Below, one piece after another: positions 1 to 8,774 of a DNA stretch of 64,000 nucleotides. Origin of the DNA: Vagococcus coleopterorum (GTDB lineage: Bacteria; Bacillota; Bacilli; Lactobacillales; Vagococcaceae). Positions within the stretch are counted from its first letter, which is position 1, and the number at the start of each line of letters is the position of its first letter. The notes under the pieces are model-generated. The model saw nothing but the letters and a program-made list of their open reading frames with translations, had not been told where the DNA came from and did no database searches. Location of the stretch: the NCBI RefSeq assembly GCF_011303955.1, contig NZ_CP049886.1:1178001-1242000 (forward strand), written 5' to 3'. The translations under genes were made by a program, and so were the position numbers.

Positions 1-477
1 TAATAGTTCAAATTTTTCTTCAAAAAGAGCTTCATAGTCCTTAACGTCATATCCTAATAGTTCAAATAAGCCAATTCTGGAAGCACGACCGCCAACAATT
101 TCCATACGACCGCCTGATAATAAATCCATTGTAGCGAAATCTTCAAAAACACGAACTGGATCAGAGGTACTAATAATACTTGCGCCACTTGATAATTTGA
201 TATTAGTTGTTGCTTCAGCAATTGCAGATAAAATTACAGTGTGCGCTTGAGAAACAAAGCCATCTTGATGACTTTCTCCTAACATGAAAACATCCAATCC
301 AAGATCGTCGGCCATTATTGCCATCTCCTTGATTTGGTTAATCCGTTCTCCAGCTGAAATTAATTTGTTAGTGTGTGGGTTTCGTAAGTGATCACCTAAA
401 CTATAAATTCCGATTTCCATCCCTTTTGACTTATCAAAAAAAGGTAGGGTATTAATTGATTGATTCATTTTATTCAT
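1..477 (-). CDS. Luciferase-like (LLM class) flavin-dependent oxidoreductase, 3' part cut by window edge
   Basis: Partial gene: 159 codons from the start to the left window edge, without a stop. The protein resembles bacterial luciferase-like monooxygenases, TIM-barrel flavin enzymes that use FMNH2 or F420. Visible family features are GIYSLGDH near residue 26, GLDVFMLGESH around residue 60, LSSGASIISTSDPVRVFEDFATMD in the middle, and SGGRMEIVGGRAS, the conserved glycine-rich stretch, near residue 130. The ATG at 477 is preceded by AAGAAGG at a proper distance. A second ATG three codons on is less well placed. It is transcribed divergently from an HxlR regulator, which suggests that the regulator controls it. 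Substrate unknown. Confidence 0.85.
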   Translation of the reverse strand, partial: MNKMNQSINTLPFFDKSKGMEIGIYSLGDHLRNPHTNKLISAGERINQIKEMAIMADDLGLDVFMLGESHQDGFVSQAHTVILSAIAEATTNIKLSSGASIISTSDPVRVFEDFATMDLLSGGRMEIVGGRASRIGLFELLGYDVKDYEALFEEKFELL

Positions 478-541
478 TGGCTTGACCTTCTTTCTAATTT
501 CTTATACTATCATTATATAAACATTACTAACAAAATGTAAG

Positions 542-570
542 TAGGTACTTTAATGTGCTATAGTTACCTA
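542..570. promoter_or_regulatory. Candidate operator (inverted repeat) between the LLM gene and the HxlR regulator
   Basis: TAGGTA at 542-547 and TACCTA at 565-570 form an inverted repeat separated by 17 bases, in the divergent intergenic region 30 bp before the HxlR start. HxlR-type dimers usually bind such spaced dyads next to their own gene. The assignment rests only on symmetry and position. Confidence 0.4.
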
Positions 571-600
571 AAGGATACTAATGTGAAAGGATAGGATTAT

Positions 601-957
601 ATGAAGATTGAACCAAATTATTGTGAGGTAGGGAGTGCTTTAGATATTATCGTTGGCAAATGGAAACCTTTAATTTTATTAACACTTATTGAAAAAGATG
701 AACCAGTAAGATTTAATCAATTACATAAAAGTATTCCAGAGATCAGTCAAAAAGTTTTAACTAAACAACTTAGAGAGTTAGAGTCCGAAAATATTATAAT
801 GAGACAAGTCTTTCCCGAAGTACCACCTAGAGTTGAATACAGCATGACCAGTTATGGATTGACGTTATTTCCAATTTTAGATGCTATGCATAAATGGGGT
901 GAAAAACATCAACAGTTAAAATTGAAAGACGAAAAACCGCATAATAATATTATGTAA
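601..957 (+). CDS. HxlR-family winged-helix transcriptional regulator
   Basis: A 118-residue protein of typical HxlR/DUF24 length. The N-terminal segment has a cysteine at residue 8 followed by GSALDIIVGKWK, the family signature. A winged helix follows, with the recognition segment EISQKVLTKQLRELE near residues 47-61 and the wing YSMTSYGLTL near 80-89. The start has an AAAGGA ribosome site about 10 bases upstream. A single conserved N-terminal cysteine is the redox-sensing residue in relatives such as YodB and HypR, so response to electrophiles or oxidants is possible; that is inference. The divergent LLM oxidoreductase is the likely target. Confidence 0.88.
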   Translation: MKIEPNYCEVGSALDIIVGKWKPLILLTLIEKDEPVRFNQLHKSIPEISQKVLTKQLRELESENIIMRQVFPEVPPRVEYSMTSYGLTLFPILDAMHKWGEKHQQLKLKDEKPHNNIM

Positions 958-1490
958 ACTAATATTTCTTTAAATAAAAGTTCGCAACAGTTTAGTCTAG
1001 AATTTTAAGACTGTGATTAATTGATAACTACAATTAAGCAGAAACAATCTATTATATATAGGTGTTTATTATAGTAAATTAAACAAGGTTGTTATTTAAT
1101 GGGTTTTGCAAGATGCTTAGCAATTAGTAAATATGTTTTAATTGCATGATACAGTCAAGTATGCGTTAAATTAAATTTAAATGCAGTAGAATCGTCGTCA
1201 ATATAATGACATAAAATGTTTTGCCTAAAATAAGTTATATCATTATTTAATAAGACCTTATATCGTGATAAGCAATTTAATTGCACGGACAATAACTTAA
1301 AGCATTTAATAATAAATTAAATATATCAAAAGAAAAACCTTTAAAAAGACTGAAGAAACACCTGGTTGATGCCCAGGTGTTCGGATTGCTTAACGATGTT
1401 TATTCAATAGCACTTAAACAATCCACAAATAACACAATTCTTAGTTAACTTTATATAATATATATTATGTAAACTAGATATTTGGAATAA
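958..1490. other. Gene-free, very AT-rich stretch
   Basis: About 530 bases with stops in all frames and no coding region I can support. It contains one clear inverted repeat (1357-1381). I see no tRNA, riboswitch or insertion-sequence end. It separates the HxlR gene from the convergent phosphatase gene and may be eroded coding sequence, but I recognise no remnant. Confidence 0.5.
1357..1381 (-). terminator. Hairpin in gene-free region, possible terminator
   Basis: AACACCTGG at 1357-1365 pairs with CCAGGTGTT at 1373-1381 (9 bp stem, 7-base loop). On the minus strand a T-rich stretch follows after a short gap. It lies about 140 bp past the phosphatase stop, so it may be a second terminator or part of an unrecognised small RNA. 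Confidence 0.4.
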
Positions 1491-1515
1491 AAGGACAAAC
1501 TTTTCAGCTGCCCTT
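1491..1515 (-). terminator. Probable terminator of the phosphatase gene
   Basis: On the minus strand AAGGGCA pairs with TGTCCTT (one G-T pair) and a short T-rich run follows, directly after the stop of the histidine phosphatase gene. Confidence 0.5.
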
Positions 1516-1522
1516 CTCTTTA

Positions 1523-2113
1523 CTAAATGTGAGTATTCTCTAACTGGCTAAAGTCATGGTTGATTACTTCAAATAACTTGAATTGCTCATCAACATACTC
1601 AAATTTCATAATGCAACAGTTTTTGATTCCTTTTGGAGTTTCTATCTGACTTAGGTGTTGCCAGTTACGCATGAATTGTGCACACGCAGCGCCGTGTGAA
1701 ACAACTAAAATACTATCGTTTGGATCTTCTGTCATTATTTTCAAAAGTGTGTTATTGATGCGTTTTTTAAAATCATTTTCTTTTTCACCGTCAAAAGCTG
1801 CGAAAAAATCACCATATGGCAGTTTAGGATTTAAAAATTCTGGCTCGCCTTCAAACCGACCGAAATTCCATTCTTTTAAGCCTTTCAAGCGCTTATATGG
1901 TAAATCAGTCACTAGCTCTAAAGTATCAGATGCACGTTCAGATGTTGAGGCATAGGCACTTTTTAAAGTAATCTGATGCTCTTTAAAGTAACTGCTGGCC
2001 ACCCTAGCCTGTTCAATTCCTAGCGGGGTCAAAGGGGCATCACACCAACCTTGAATTTTATGAAGTTGATTAAATAGTGTTTGACCATGTCTCATTAAAT
2101 ACAGTGTTTTCAT
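1523..2113 (-). CDS. Histidine phosphatase (phosphoglycerate mutase-like) family protein
   Basis: A 196-residue protein starting MKTLYLMRHGQT. The RHG motif at residues 8-10 holds the histidine that is phosphorylated in this superfamily. Other family features are the arginine in STSERASDT and the second catalytic histidine in VVSHGAACAQF. The reading frame is open further upstream to 2227, but ATG 2113 is preceded by GGAG eight bases away, and the family begins right at this point. The upstream extension overlaps the end of the broken merR gene. The small size and sequence fit general cobC/GpmB-like phosphatases; substrate unknown. Confidence 0.85.
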   Translation of the reverse strand: MKTLYLMRHGQTLFNQLHKIQGWCDAPLTPLGIEQARVASSYFKEHQITLKSAYASTSERASDTLELVTDLPYKRLKGLKEWNFGRFEGEPEFLNPKLPYGDFFAAFDGEKENDFKKRINNTLLKIMTEDPNDSILVVSHGAACAQFMRNWQHLSQIETPKGIKNCCIMKFEYVDEQFKLFEVINHDFSQLENTHI

Positions 2114-2208
2114 CTCATTCACTCCAATCAAATTTATTTTAAAAATAGCTATTGAATTAATAGCTATGCTTAGTATAAGGTCTAAAGCGCACTTTATAGC
2201 AAGTCGTT

Positions 2209-2624
2209 TTATAAAGAAATTTGCCATAATTTTTCACTATTATCTGCTGTTCGTTGACCCGTAATAAATTGAGCTAAGTGCTCATCAAAGGTAGTTATTT
2301 TATAGTCTAGCAATTTACGTGTTTCTTGAAGATTTTCAATTTTTTGATCTAATTCTTTCAGCTGTTTTTTTAGCACAGCTTTCTGGTTACCACGATCATT
2401 TAAGCCCCTTGGCTTAACTCTGAAAATTCTTGCATTGACTGAATAGATAAGCCTGCGTCACGTAAACATTTCATTAAATAAATTCGGTTTAAGGTGATTG
2501 TGTCATAAATTCGATAACCCCTATCATCCCGCGCAATCGGTGGTATAATTCCTATTTTTTCGTAATACCTAATAGTGGATACCGAAACACCTAATAAATT
2601 TGAGACATCAATTGTTTTTAGCAT
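2209..2624 (-). pseudogene. MerR-family regulator interrupted by a frameshift
   Basis: Residues 1-74 (2624 to 2403) are a MerR-type DNA-binding domain: VSNLLGVSVSTIRYYEKIGIIPP is the helix-turn-helix plus wing. Translation meets TAA at 2402-2400. In another frame from 2400 to 2209 the reading continues as NDRGNQKAVLKKQLKELDQK, then a coiled-coil segment ending SEKLWQISL, which is the usual MerR dimerisation helix. One missing base, for example a T in GGGGCTTTAAATG, would join the two into a protein of about 138 residues. It is either a real disruption or a sequencing error. The gene lies about 95 bp upstream of the phosphatase gene, in the same direction. Confidence 0.8.
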
Positions 2625-2693
2625 ATTACAACCCCTTTTTCCTTTATTTTATCATTAAGAACCTAAAAACTTCTACTTTATAACTAAATAAAA

Positions 2694-2716
2694 AAGAAGA
2701 CTAATTTAGTCTTCTT
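2694..2716. terminator. Terminator overlapping the 3' end of the CorC/HlyC-type gene
   Basis: AAGAAGACTAA at 2694-2704 pairs perfectly with TTAGTCTTCTT at 2706-2716. The T-tract needed for termination of the minus-strand gene is present, and the gene's stop codon lies within the stem. Confidence 0.75.
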
Positions 2717-4013
2717 TTTTTGTTGATCGTAAATCTGTAATCCGTAATTTACTAATATTAACTTTATCCATTTTCAACACAGTAAATTTCAAACCTTCAT
2801 ATTGGCACACAAAATTAACTTTAACATCACGTTGATATGTATCTGTGATATAACCACTTAAACTGTTGCTATCAAGATCGTCAGGAAATTCAATTTCAAA
2901 CCAATCTTCAACCTCAGTTAACGGTGTTTTACCATTAACCATGAAGACTTTAGGTTTTACTTCTACGATATTATCTTCTTCCTGGTCTTGTTCGTCTTGA
3001 ATATCACCAACAATCTCTTCAATGATGTCTTCAATTGTAACTAAACCACTTGTACCACCGTATTCATCAGATAAGATTGCAAAGTGTTTGTGTTCTTTTT
3101 GCATTTCAGCTAATAACATCTTAACTGGCATTGAATCAATAACGATAATTGGCTCTTGCATAATGCCGTCAATTATAGCTGCAGGTTCATCTAAATAAAC
3201 CTTTACTAAATCTTGCATAGTAACATAGCCGATGACATCATCTTTAGTTTTACGAATAACCGGGAAACGACTGTGCCCTTTTTCAATCGCAAACTTCAAA
3301 GCATCCTCAACTGAGGTTCCTTCGTTAATTGTTTCCATATCGACACGTGTGACCATAATTTCTTTAGCGATTAATTCATCAAACTCAAAGACATTATTTA
3401 AAAATTCGTATTCATCTTCGTTAATTTCACCGTTGATGAAACTTTGGTTAGCAATCAGACGTAACTCTTCTTCAGAATGCGTTTCCTCACCTTCTCCTGC
3501 TAATGTAAATCCGAAGATTTTACCAATAGCATTAGCTGATGAATTAAGTAACCAAATGAATGGATAAGTAAATTTATAGAAATAATGTAATGGTTTAACC
3601 ACACTTAGAACTACTTTTTCAGTTTTGGTAATACTTAATGATTTCGGAATTAACTCCCCAATCACCACATGAACAAATGTAATCAATAAGAAGGCTAAGA
3701 CTAATGAAATTACTTTTAAAACACTATCAGGAACTGGTAAGTATGAAAGAATCGGATGTAATAACTCCTCCATAGTACTTTCACCAATCCAACCGATGGC
3801 AAGTGATGTCAAGGTAATACCTAACTGACAAGCACTTAAATATTCATCTAAGTGATCAATAATATATAATCCTAAAGTTGCATTTTTATTACCACCTTGT
3901 TCTAGTGATTCAAGACGGCTCTTTCTAATTTTAACTAATCCAAATTCCGCCGCAACGAAAAAGGCAGTTAAAGCAATCATTAAAATAATGATTCCTATTC
4001 GACCAATTAACAT
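2706..4013 (-). CDS. Hemolysin C/CorC (CNNM) family membrane protein with CBS domains
   Basis: A 435-residue protein with the three-part architecture of this family. Residues 1 to about 190 form the DUF21 transmembrane region, with several hydrophobic helices and GELIPKSL in a loop. A CBS pair follows at about 215-335, beginning EIMVTRVDME. The C-terminal CorC/HlyC transporter-associated domain is at about 350-430. Characterised relatives act in magnesium or cobalt homeostasis or export; the haemolysin name is historical. It is followed by its own terminator and stands apart from the next unit. Function in this organism is inferred from family only. Confidence 0.88.
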   Translation of the reverse strand: MLIGRIGIIILMIALTAFFVAAEFGLVKIRKSRLESLEQGGNKNATLGLYIIDHLDEYLSACQLGITLTSLAIGWIGESTMEELLHPILSYLPVPDSVLKVISLVLAFLLITFVHVVIGELIPKSLSITKTEKVVLSVVKPLHYFYKFTYPFIWLLNSSANAIGKIFGFTLAGEGEETHSEEELRLIANQSFINGEINEDEYEFLNNVFEFDELIAKEIMVTRVDMETINEGTSVEDALKFAIEKGHSRFPVIRKTKDDVIGYVTMQDLVKVYLDEPAAIIDGIMQEPIIVIDSMPVKMLLAEMQKEHKHFAILSDEYGGTSGLVTIEDIIEEIVGDIQDEQDQEEDNIVEVKPKVFMVNGKTPLTEVEDWFEIEFPDDLDSNSLSGYITDTYQRDVKVNFVCQYEGLKFTVLKMDKVNISKLRITDLRSTKKED

Positions 4014-4076
4014 ATATGTGTTTTTCTCCTTTAATAAATGACTATCTCTTAATATAGTTGATAGTCAGCCTAACTA

Positions 4077-4241
4077 TTACTTAGCGTCTTCAACGGGACT
4101 TTCAACCGGAATTACGACTGTTTCTTCGCTAGGTTGATAGGTTAAATATGACATACCGATCATCACCAAAATTGGAATCACCGTTAAACAAATTAGTTTG
4201 TATGCAATGTGTGCATGATTATCATGATGGTTTTCTGACAT
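4077..4241 (-). CDS. Small single-pass membrane protein, 54 residues
   Basis: A short open frame starting MSENHHDNHAHIAYK. It has a histidine-rich N-terminus (five His in the first 11 residues), one hydrophobic segment at residues 16-34, and an acidic tail ending VESPVEDAK. A strong ribosome site, GGAGGG, lies seven bases before the ATG. Only 14 bases separate it from the stop of the upstream GNAT gene, so the two are probably co-transcribed. I do not recognise the family. The coding case rests on the ribosome site, spacing and membrane segment. Confidence 0.65.
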   Translation of the reverse strand: MSENHHDNHAHIAYKLICLTVIPILVMIGMSYLTYQPSEETVVIPVESPVEDAK

Positions 4242-4255
4242 GGTATTTCCCTCCA

Positions 4256-5062
4256 CTAAACTTCTTTAATGTATTGATGCTGTGACAACGTTTCAGTAAA
4301 CCCGTTATCTAATAATGATTGAACCGTTTCATTATCTGCTAACAAGTTACTACCTACCCATTTTACAGGTTGGTATTTGTCTTGTAAAGCGCCAAGCACA
4401 GCACTTGTATGAACTTCCGGTTTGTTTATTTCAATTTGATTGATAACGAAGTTTTCACCGGTTTTTGCTCCAACGACATAGCCAATTAAATCTGACTCAT
4501 TATAACAAGCTAAACAATCATATCCGTGAATTGATTTGTTTTGCCATGCTAAATCAACAGCTTCAACTACATTGATTTCTGATAAGTCAGTGATCTCTTT
4601 AACAGTCACAGTATTTTTAGCAATGTACGTCACATCACTGTCTAAAAACAAGACCTTATTAAGTGCTTTAAAGCCAAATTTCAAGTAAATATTAATAGCA
4701 CGATCATTACCGTCAATCGCTTCTAAATACATTGTTTCGACATTATTTTCTTTAGATACACGCTCAAATTCTTCTAACATCCGCAGAGAAACTTGTTGAC
4801 CACGGAATGTTGGATCGACTGCCATACCACCTAACCAAGAAATTTTCTTTCCATTGAAGGTACCATCGGCATATAAATAAATACCTGCTGGTTGATTATC
4901 AATATAATAAATTTTTGAATCGTCTTCTGACATTTTTAGACTTGATAAGCGGTGATCTAATTGTTCCGACGTCATATTGATTGGTCTTAGGTAATCAGAA
5001 AATCCATTATTCCAAACGGTGATTCTTTCTTCAGGTGAAACATCTGCATAAGACTTAAACAT
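4256..5062 (-). CDS. GNAT-family N-acetyltransferase
   Basis: A 268-residue protein. The acetyl-CoA-binding motif A is visible as GMAVDPTFRGQQVSLRML around residues 79-96, followed by EAIDGNDRAINIYLKFGF, the typical motif B of GNAT enzymes. The second half is less conserved and may form a second, degenerate GNAT fold. Substrate cannot be read from the sequence. It precedes the tiny membrane protein gene by 14 bp. Confidence 0.85.
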   Translation of the reverse strand: MFKSYADVSPEERITVWNNGFSDYLRPINMTSEQLDHRLSSLKMSEDDSKIYYIDNQPAGIYLYADGTFNGKKISWLGGMAVDPTFRGQQVSLRMLEEFERVSKENNVETMYLEAIDGNDRAINIYLKFGFKALNKVLFLDSDVTYIAKNTVTVKEITDLSEINVVEAVDLAWQNKSIHGYDCLACYNESDLIGYVVGAKTGENFVINQIEINKPEVHTSAVLGALQDKYQPVKWVGSNLLADNETVQSLLDNGFTETLSQHQYIKEV

Positions 5063-5093
5063 ATTAACGACCCCTTTGAATGTTTTATATAGA

Positions 5094-5879
5094 TTACTGT
5101 ATCGCTTTATTAATGCTTTCTAATTCAGCCTTAGTCAAGTAACGCCACTGTCCTTCTGCTAAATTACCTAATTCAACAGACATAATCCGACGTCTTTTAA
5201 GGTTAATTACATTATACCCTAAAGCTTCACACATGCGACGAATTTGTCTGTTTAAACCTTGTTGTAGCGTTAAATTAAAACTTTTAGCGCCAATTGGTTC
5301 AATCTCACAAGGTTTTGTCACTTGTTGACGGTCAGCAACTGGGTTGTAAATCTCAACACCACGGGTCATCTTATCTAAAAATTTTTGATCGAATTTTTTA
5401 TCAACCATAACTTGATATTCCTTGTCGTGACCATTTTCTACGCGAAGAATTTTATTAACAATATCACCATCGCTTGTCATTAATAATAACCCAGTTGAAT
5501 CCTTATCTAATCGTCCAATCGGGAATATTTTTTCACGATAGTTCATAAAGTCAGTTAAATTGCCTTCTATTGCTTGATCTGTGGTGCAAGTAATTCCTGC
5601 TGGTTTATTTAGTGCGATATAAACTTTTTCTTGACGCACTCTAACTACTTTTCCATTTACCGCAACCTCTTGCCCTGGTAATACACGCAATCCAATCGGT
5701 GCTAACTCACCATCCACGGTCACTTTTCCAGCGTCGATTAAACGATCCGCTTCCCTACGAGAACAGTACCCGCTATCGCTAATATATTTATTCAACCGCA
5801 AACTTTCTTTGGCTTCGTGTTGAATGGTTTGGCTTGTGTTTTCAATTTTATTTGATTGCTGTCTCGCACGTTTAATCAT
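5094..5879 (-). CDS. rluF: 23S rRNA pseudouridine synthase, RluF-like (RsuA/RluB/E/F family)
   Basis: An S4 RNA-binding domain (RLNKYISDSGYCSRREADRLI) is followed by the pseudouridine synthase domain with GRLDKDSTGLL, which carries the catalytic aspartate. LNRQIRRMCEALGY and LKRRRIMSVELGNL match the RluF branch, which in E. coli modifies U2604 of 23S rRNA. The frame is open to 5891. I chose ATG 5879 because GAGG lies seven bases before it, and it overlaps the end of the upstream gene by 8 bases, giving 261 residues. The branch within the family is likely but not certain. Confidence 0.85.
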   Translation of the reverse strand: MIKRARQQSNKIENTSQTIQHEAKESLRLNKYISDSGYCSRREADRLIDAGKVTVDGELAPIGLRVLPGQEVAVNGKVVRVRQEKVYIALNKPAGITCTTDQAIEGNLTDFMNYREKIFPIGRLDKDSTGLLLMTSDGDIVNKILRVENGHDKEYQVMVDKKFDQKFLDKMTRGVEIYNPVADRQQVTKPCEIEPIGAKSFNLTLQQGLNRQIRRMCEALGYNVINLKRRRIMSVELGNLAEGQWRYLTKAELESINKAIQ

Positions 5880-6750
5880 GTGGTTCCTCATTTCTTGTTG
5901 CTATAATATAGGTCTTTTTCTCTAAGGTGCTTAATAGTTCATTGCGGAATAATAAGTACCTTATTTCAGACTGGATATCCATTTGATTGGGCTGTTCAAA
6001 CAAGGCTTCTATTACATTATTTAATGTGCTTTTAAACAGTCTTTCATCATAATGTGACACATTAACCATGGCACTTATCAAGCCTGTTAGAGGCTCTATT
6101 TTAACGTAATTAAATAAAGCTAGAATTTTACTAAAAATAGTTTCTTTAAATGGTTTCTTTTCAAGTGATTGTTTATAAGTTCGTTCAGCGAATATTAAAA
6201 AGAAATCGTGATCGACATCACCAATTAATGAACGGACTTCTTTTTCAGGTGAATGCTCATAGTTTTGGGTAACGAAGTAACTTGCTAATCCTACTACTTC
6301 ATCGTCTCTTGTTAAATCAACAAAAGTGTATGTTTCAGCTGAAACTTGCGCTAACTTAAAATCAGATGCTAATTTTTTATCAGAAATAAAATAAAGGTTC
6401 GAACGTTGTTCATCTAAAGATAATAATAACTTTAGAATAGTCCCTTCAGATAATTGATCGCAAGCGCCTTTTAGTTGCGTCGTTTCATTATTTAATTTAG
6501 ATAACTCCGAGCTAAGTATTGTTGGAATACAAAAACGATAACGTCGATCATACCGTTCGATAAGACCTTCTGATACAAACAAATCAAGGTCTTCGGCCAT
6601 TGTTTCCCAATCAGGAAAACGGCGTTTCAAATCTTTGAAATTCTTTTCGGCTACGTCACACTTACTAAGTTCATAGTACAAGTCATTTACTCGCATAAAT
6701 TGTTCAGCTGTCAATGGACTTAACTTAGGTGCGGTCATCTGAATGTTCAT
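5872..6750 (-). CDS. DUF1803-like protein of unknown function
   Basis: A 292-residue soluble protein. Residues around 35-75 (FKDLKRRFPDW, then LDLFVSEGLIERYDRRYRF) resemble the start of the DUF1803 family, which I recall beside ppaC in streptococci. Here it lies between the rluF-like gene (8 bp overlap) and ppaC. The rest has no motif I can name. No signal peptide or membrane segment. The DUF1803 assignment comes from memory of the motif and neighbourhood and is tentative; the function is unknown. Confidence 0.6.
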   Translation of the reverse strand: MNIQMTAPKLSPLTAEQFMRVNDLYYELSKCDVAEKNFKDLKRRFPDWETMAEDLDLFVSEGLIERYDRRYRFCIPTILSSELSKLNNETTQLKGACDQLSEGTILKLLLSLDEQRSNLYFISDKKLASDFKLAQVSAETYTFVDLTRDDEVVGLASYFVTQNYEHSPEKEVRSLIGDVDHDFFLIFAERTYKQSLEKKPFKETIFSKILALFNYVKIEPLTGLISAMVNVSHYDERLFKSTLNNVIEALFEQPNQMDIQSEIRYLLFRNELLSTLEKKTYIIATRNEEPHD

Positions 6751-6775
6751 ATCCTATTCCTTTCCTTGACTCGAA

Positions 6776-6803
6776 AACAACTACCCTTTAACAGGTAGTT
6801 GTT
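6776..6803 (-). terminator. Terminator of ppaC
   Basis: A 10 bp stem (AACAACTACC with GGTAGTTGTT) lies just past the ppaC stop, with a short T run on the minus strand. Confidence 0.7.
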
Positions 6804-6809
6804 TGTTGA

Positions 6810-7736
6810 TTATTTAAAAGCTTCGGTTAACTGTGGCACGACTTGTTTCTTACGTGACACAACACCAGCTAATTCGGCTGTGTTATTGACTAATGAGACG
6901 TTGAACGCTTTTTCAACAGGTGATTTATCATCACCAACTACTAATATAGCTGAGTTACTTTCTAAGATATCAGTAATAACTAGTACGAATAAATCGAATC
7001 CTTCTGATGCGTTCACAGCAGTCATCGCTGTTTCAAGTTCAGTTTGACGACCTAATACTTCTGCAACATCCACTGTATTTACTTGGCCAATTCGAACATT
7101 TTTTGTCCCCATTGGGAAACTTTTGGCATCCATTGTTAATAAATCGTTAGCAGATTTGTCAGATAGGTTTGTTCCAGCTTTTAACATTTCTAATCCGTAA
7201 GTTTCAAGATCAACTTGAGCAATTTCTGCAAGTTCTTTAGCAGCTGCTACATCTTCATCAGTACAAGTTGGTGATTTGAATAATAATGAGTCAGAGATAA
7301 TTGCTGATAACATTAATCCAGCAATGTTTTGTGGAATTTCAATGTTTTTTTCTTTGTACATTTTCAAGATGATTGTATTTGTGCAACCAACTGGTTCGGC
7401 ACGATAGAATAATGGGTTTGCCGTTTCGAAATTAGCAATTCTATGGTGATCGACAACTGCTAATACTTCTAAATCTTTAATGTCTGATACGCTTTGTTGC
7501 GCTTCGTTGTGATCGACAAGCATTACTTGTTTGGTTTCTGAACCAGCATTTTCAATAACGCGTGGCGCTGGCGTGTTAAATTGATTTAAAGCGTAGGCTG
7601 TCTCTTCACTTACTTCACCTAAAGCAACAGCTTCTGCTTCAACTCCTAATTTAGTTTGTAAATAAGCGAACGAGATTGCTGATGTAATGGCATCTGTATC
7701 TGGATTTTGATGACCGAAAACTAAAACTTTTGACAT
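6810..7736 (-). CDS. ppaC: Manganese-dependent inorganic pyrophosphatase (class II)
   Basis: A 308-residue protein hydrolysing pyrophosphate to phosphate, which pulls biosynthetic reactions forward. It has the DHH-superfamily metal sites: [10 protein letters not shown] at residues 8-17, VDHHRIANF around residue 97, and the C-terminal DHHA2 domain ending [14 protein letters not shown], with the lysine and arginine that bind pyrophosphate. Length is typical. Class II enzymes are the usual pyrophosphatase in Lactobacillales. A terminator follows; the LysR gene starts upstream after a 24-bp gap. Confidence 0.96.
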   Translation of the reverse strand: MSKVLVFGHQNPDTDAITSAISFAYLQTKLGVEAEAVALGEVSEETAYALNQFNTPAPRVIENAGSETKQVMLVDHNEAQQSVSDIKDLEVLAVVDHHRIANFETANPLFYRAEPVGCTNTIILKMYKEKNIEIPQNIAGLMLSAIISDSLLFKSPTCTDEDVAAAKELAEIAQVDLETYGLEMLKAGTNLSDKSANDLLTMDAKSFPMGTKNVRIGQVNTVDVAEVLGRQTELETAMTAVNASEGFDLFVLVITDILESNSAILVVGDDKSPVEKAFNVSLVNNTAELAGVVSRKKQVVPQLTEAFK

Positions 7737-7760
7737 AATAAAAACTCCTTTGTAATTAAA

Positions 7761-8714
7761 TTAATTATTTTCTTTTAAACGATCTAAGTAACTTTCCTCT
7801 TCCACATACTCTTGGAATACTTTCAAGAAGTGACTAACACGAGGAACATTTAATTTTTCTTTGCGATAGACAAATGATAAGTCCATAGCGATTGGTGGAT
7901 TAAATGGTAATGCTCGTAATTCACCTTCTTCTTGGTGTGCTTTAAAGAAAGAACGTGGTAAAGCAGTATTAACACTTGTTTCATTACTAAATCTAAACAT
8001 TTGTTGTGGTTTAGTAAATTGTGCCACGCTTGTGGGACGAGTCACTTCTTCCCTTTCAAATGCTGTTTGAATCACATGTGAAACAAAGTAGTTTTTAGGA
8101 TAAGTAACCCAAGGGAAACGTTGGGCTTCATGGTAACTAATTGATTTCTTTTTAGTTAGCTCTGGGTTGTGGTGGATAAATAGCAACTCATCATGAATAA
8201 TGTTCACTGACTCGTAACCCTTCCACTTGTTTAGGACATCTGTTGGTAAATACAAAATTGCAATGTCGATTTTATTTTTTTCTAAATAATCCCAAACTTC
8301 TTTACGGCCAACCATGAACAACGTTACTTCAACATCAGGATATTGTTTGAAGTAATCCGTAATAAAATTAGTGAAGACCCGGTCCTCTACTGACGCAGAA
8401 ATACCAATCGTAATCTTCCCTCTCGTACTTAAGTTTTCATCATGGATTTTTTCGCTAGCTTCTGTTAATACATCATATATTGTTTCGATTGATTCACGCA
8501 TGATAACACCTGCTTCAGTCAAACATAATTGTTTGCCGATTGTTTGAAATAACGGTGCATCAAGACTAGTTTCGAGTTTTTTGATTTGTTGAGTCAATGC
8601 TGGTTGAGAAATACCTAACAATTGTGCTGTTTTAGTGTAATTTAATGTGTCTGCTAATTGTAAAAAATAAGCGTATGCTCTGGCAGAAATCATTTTATTA
8701 GGATTGTCTTTCAC
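7761..8714 (-). CDS. LysR-family transcriptional regulator
   Basis: An N-terminal helix-turn-helix (LNYTKTAQLLGISQPALTQQIKKLE) is joined to a substrate-binding-like effector domain, together about 317 residues, the family norm. The open frame begins at 8723 with TTG, but that codon touches the GGGAGG ribosome site. GTG 8714 sits nine bases from it and is the better start. There is no divergent partner gene, so the target cannot be guessed; ppaC immediately downstream could be co-transcribed. Effector unknown. Confidence 0.87.
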   Translation of the reverse strand: MKDNPNKMISARAYAYFLQLADTLNYTKTAQLLGISQPALTQQIKKLETSLDAPLFQTIGKQLCLTEAGVIMRESIETIYDVLTEASEKIHDENLSTRGKITIGISASVEDRVFTNFITDYFKQYPDVEVTLFMVGRKEVWDYLEKNKIDIAILYLPTDVLNKWKGYESVNIIHDELLFIHHNPELTKKKSISYHEAQRFPWVTYPKNYFVSHVIQTAFEREEVTRPTSVAQFTKPQQMFRFSNETSVNTALPRSFFKAHQEEGELRALPFNPPIAMDLSFVYRKEKLNVPRVSHFLKVFQEYVEEESYLDRLKENN

Positions 8715-8774
8715 GTTCTTCAACCTCCCTTTAATAGGGTCAATTATACCATATTTTACTAATAAACAACTATT

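Noticed and set aside
2114-2227. N-terminal extension of the histidine phosphatase
   Set aside because: The extension lies upstream of a good ribosome site, is not family-like, and overlaps the merR remnant.
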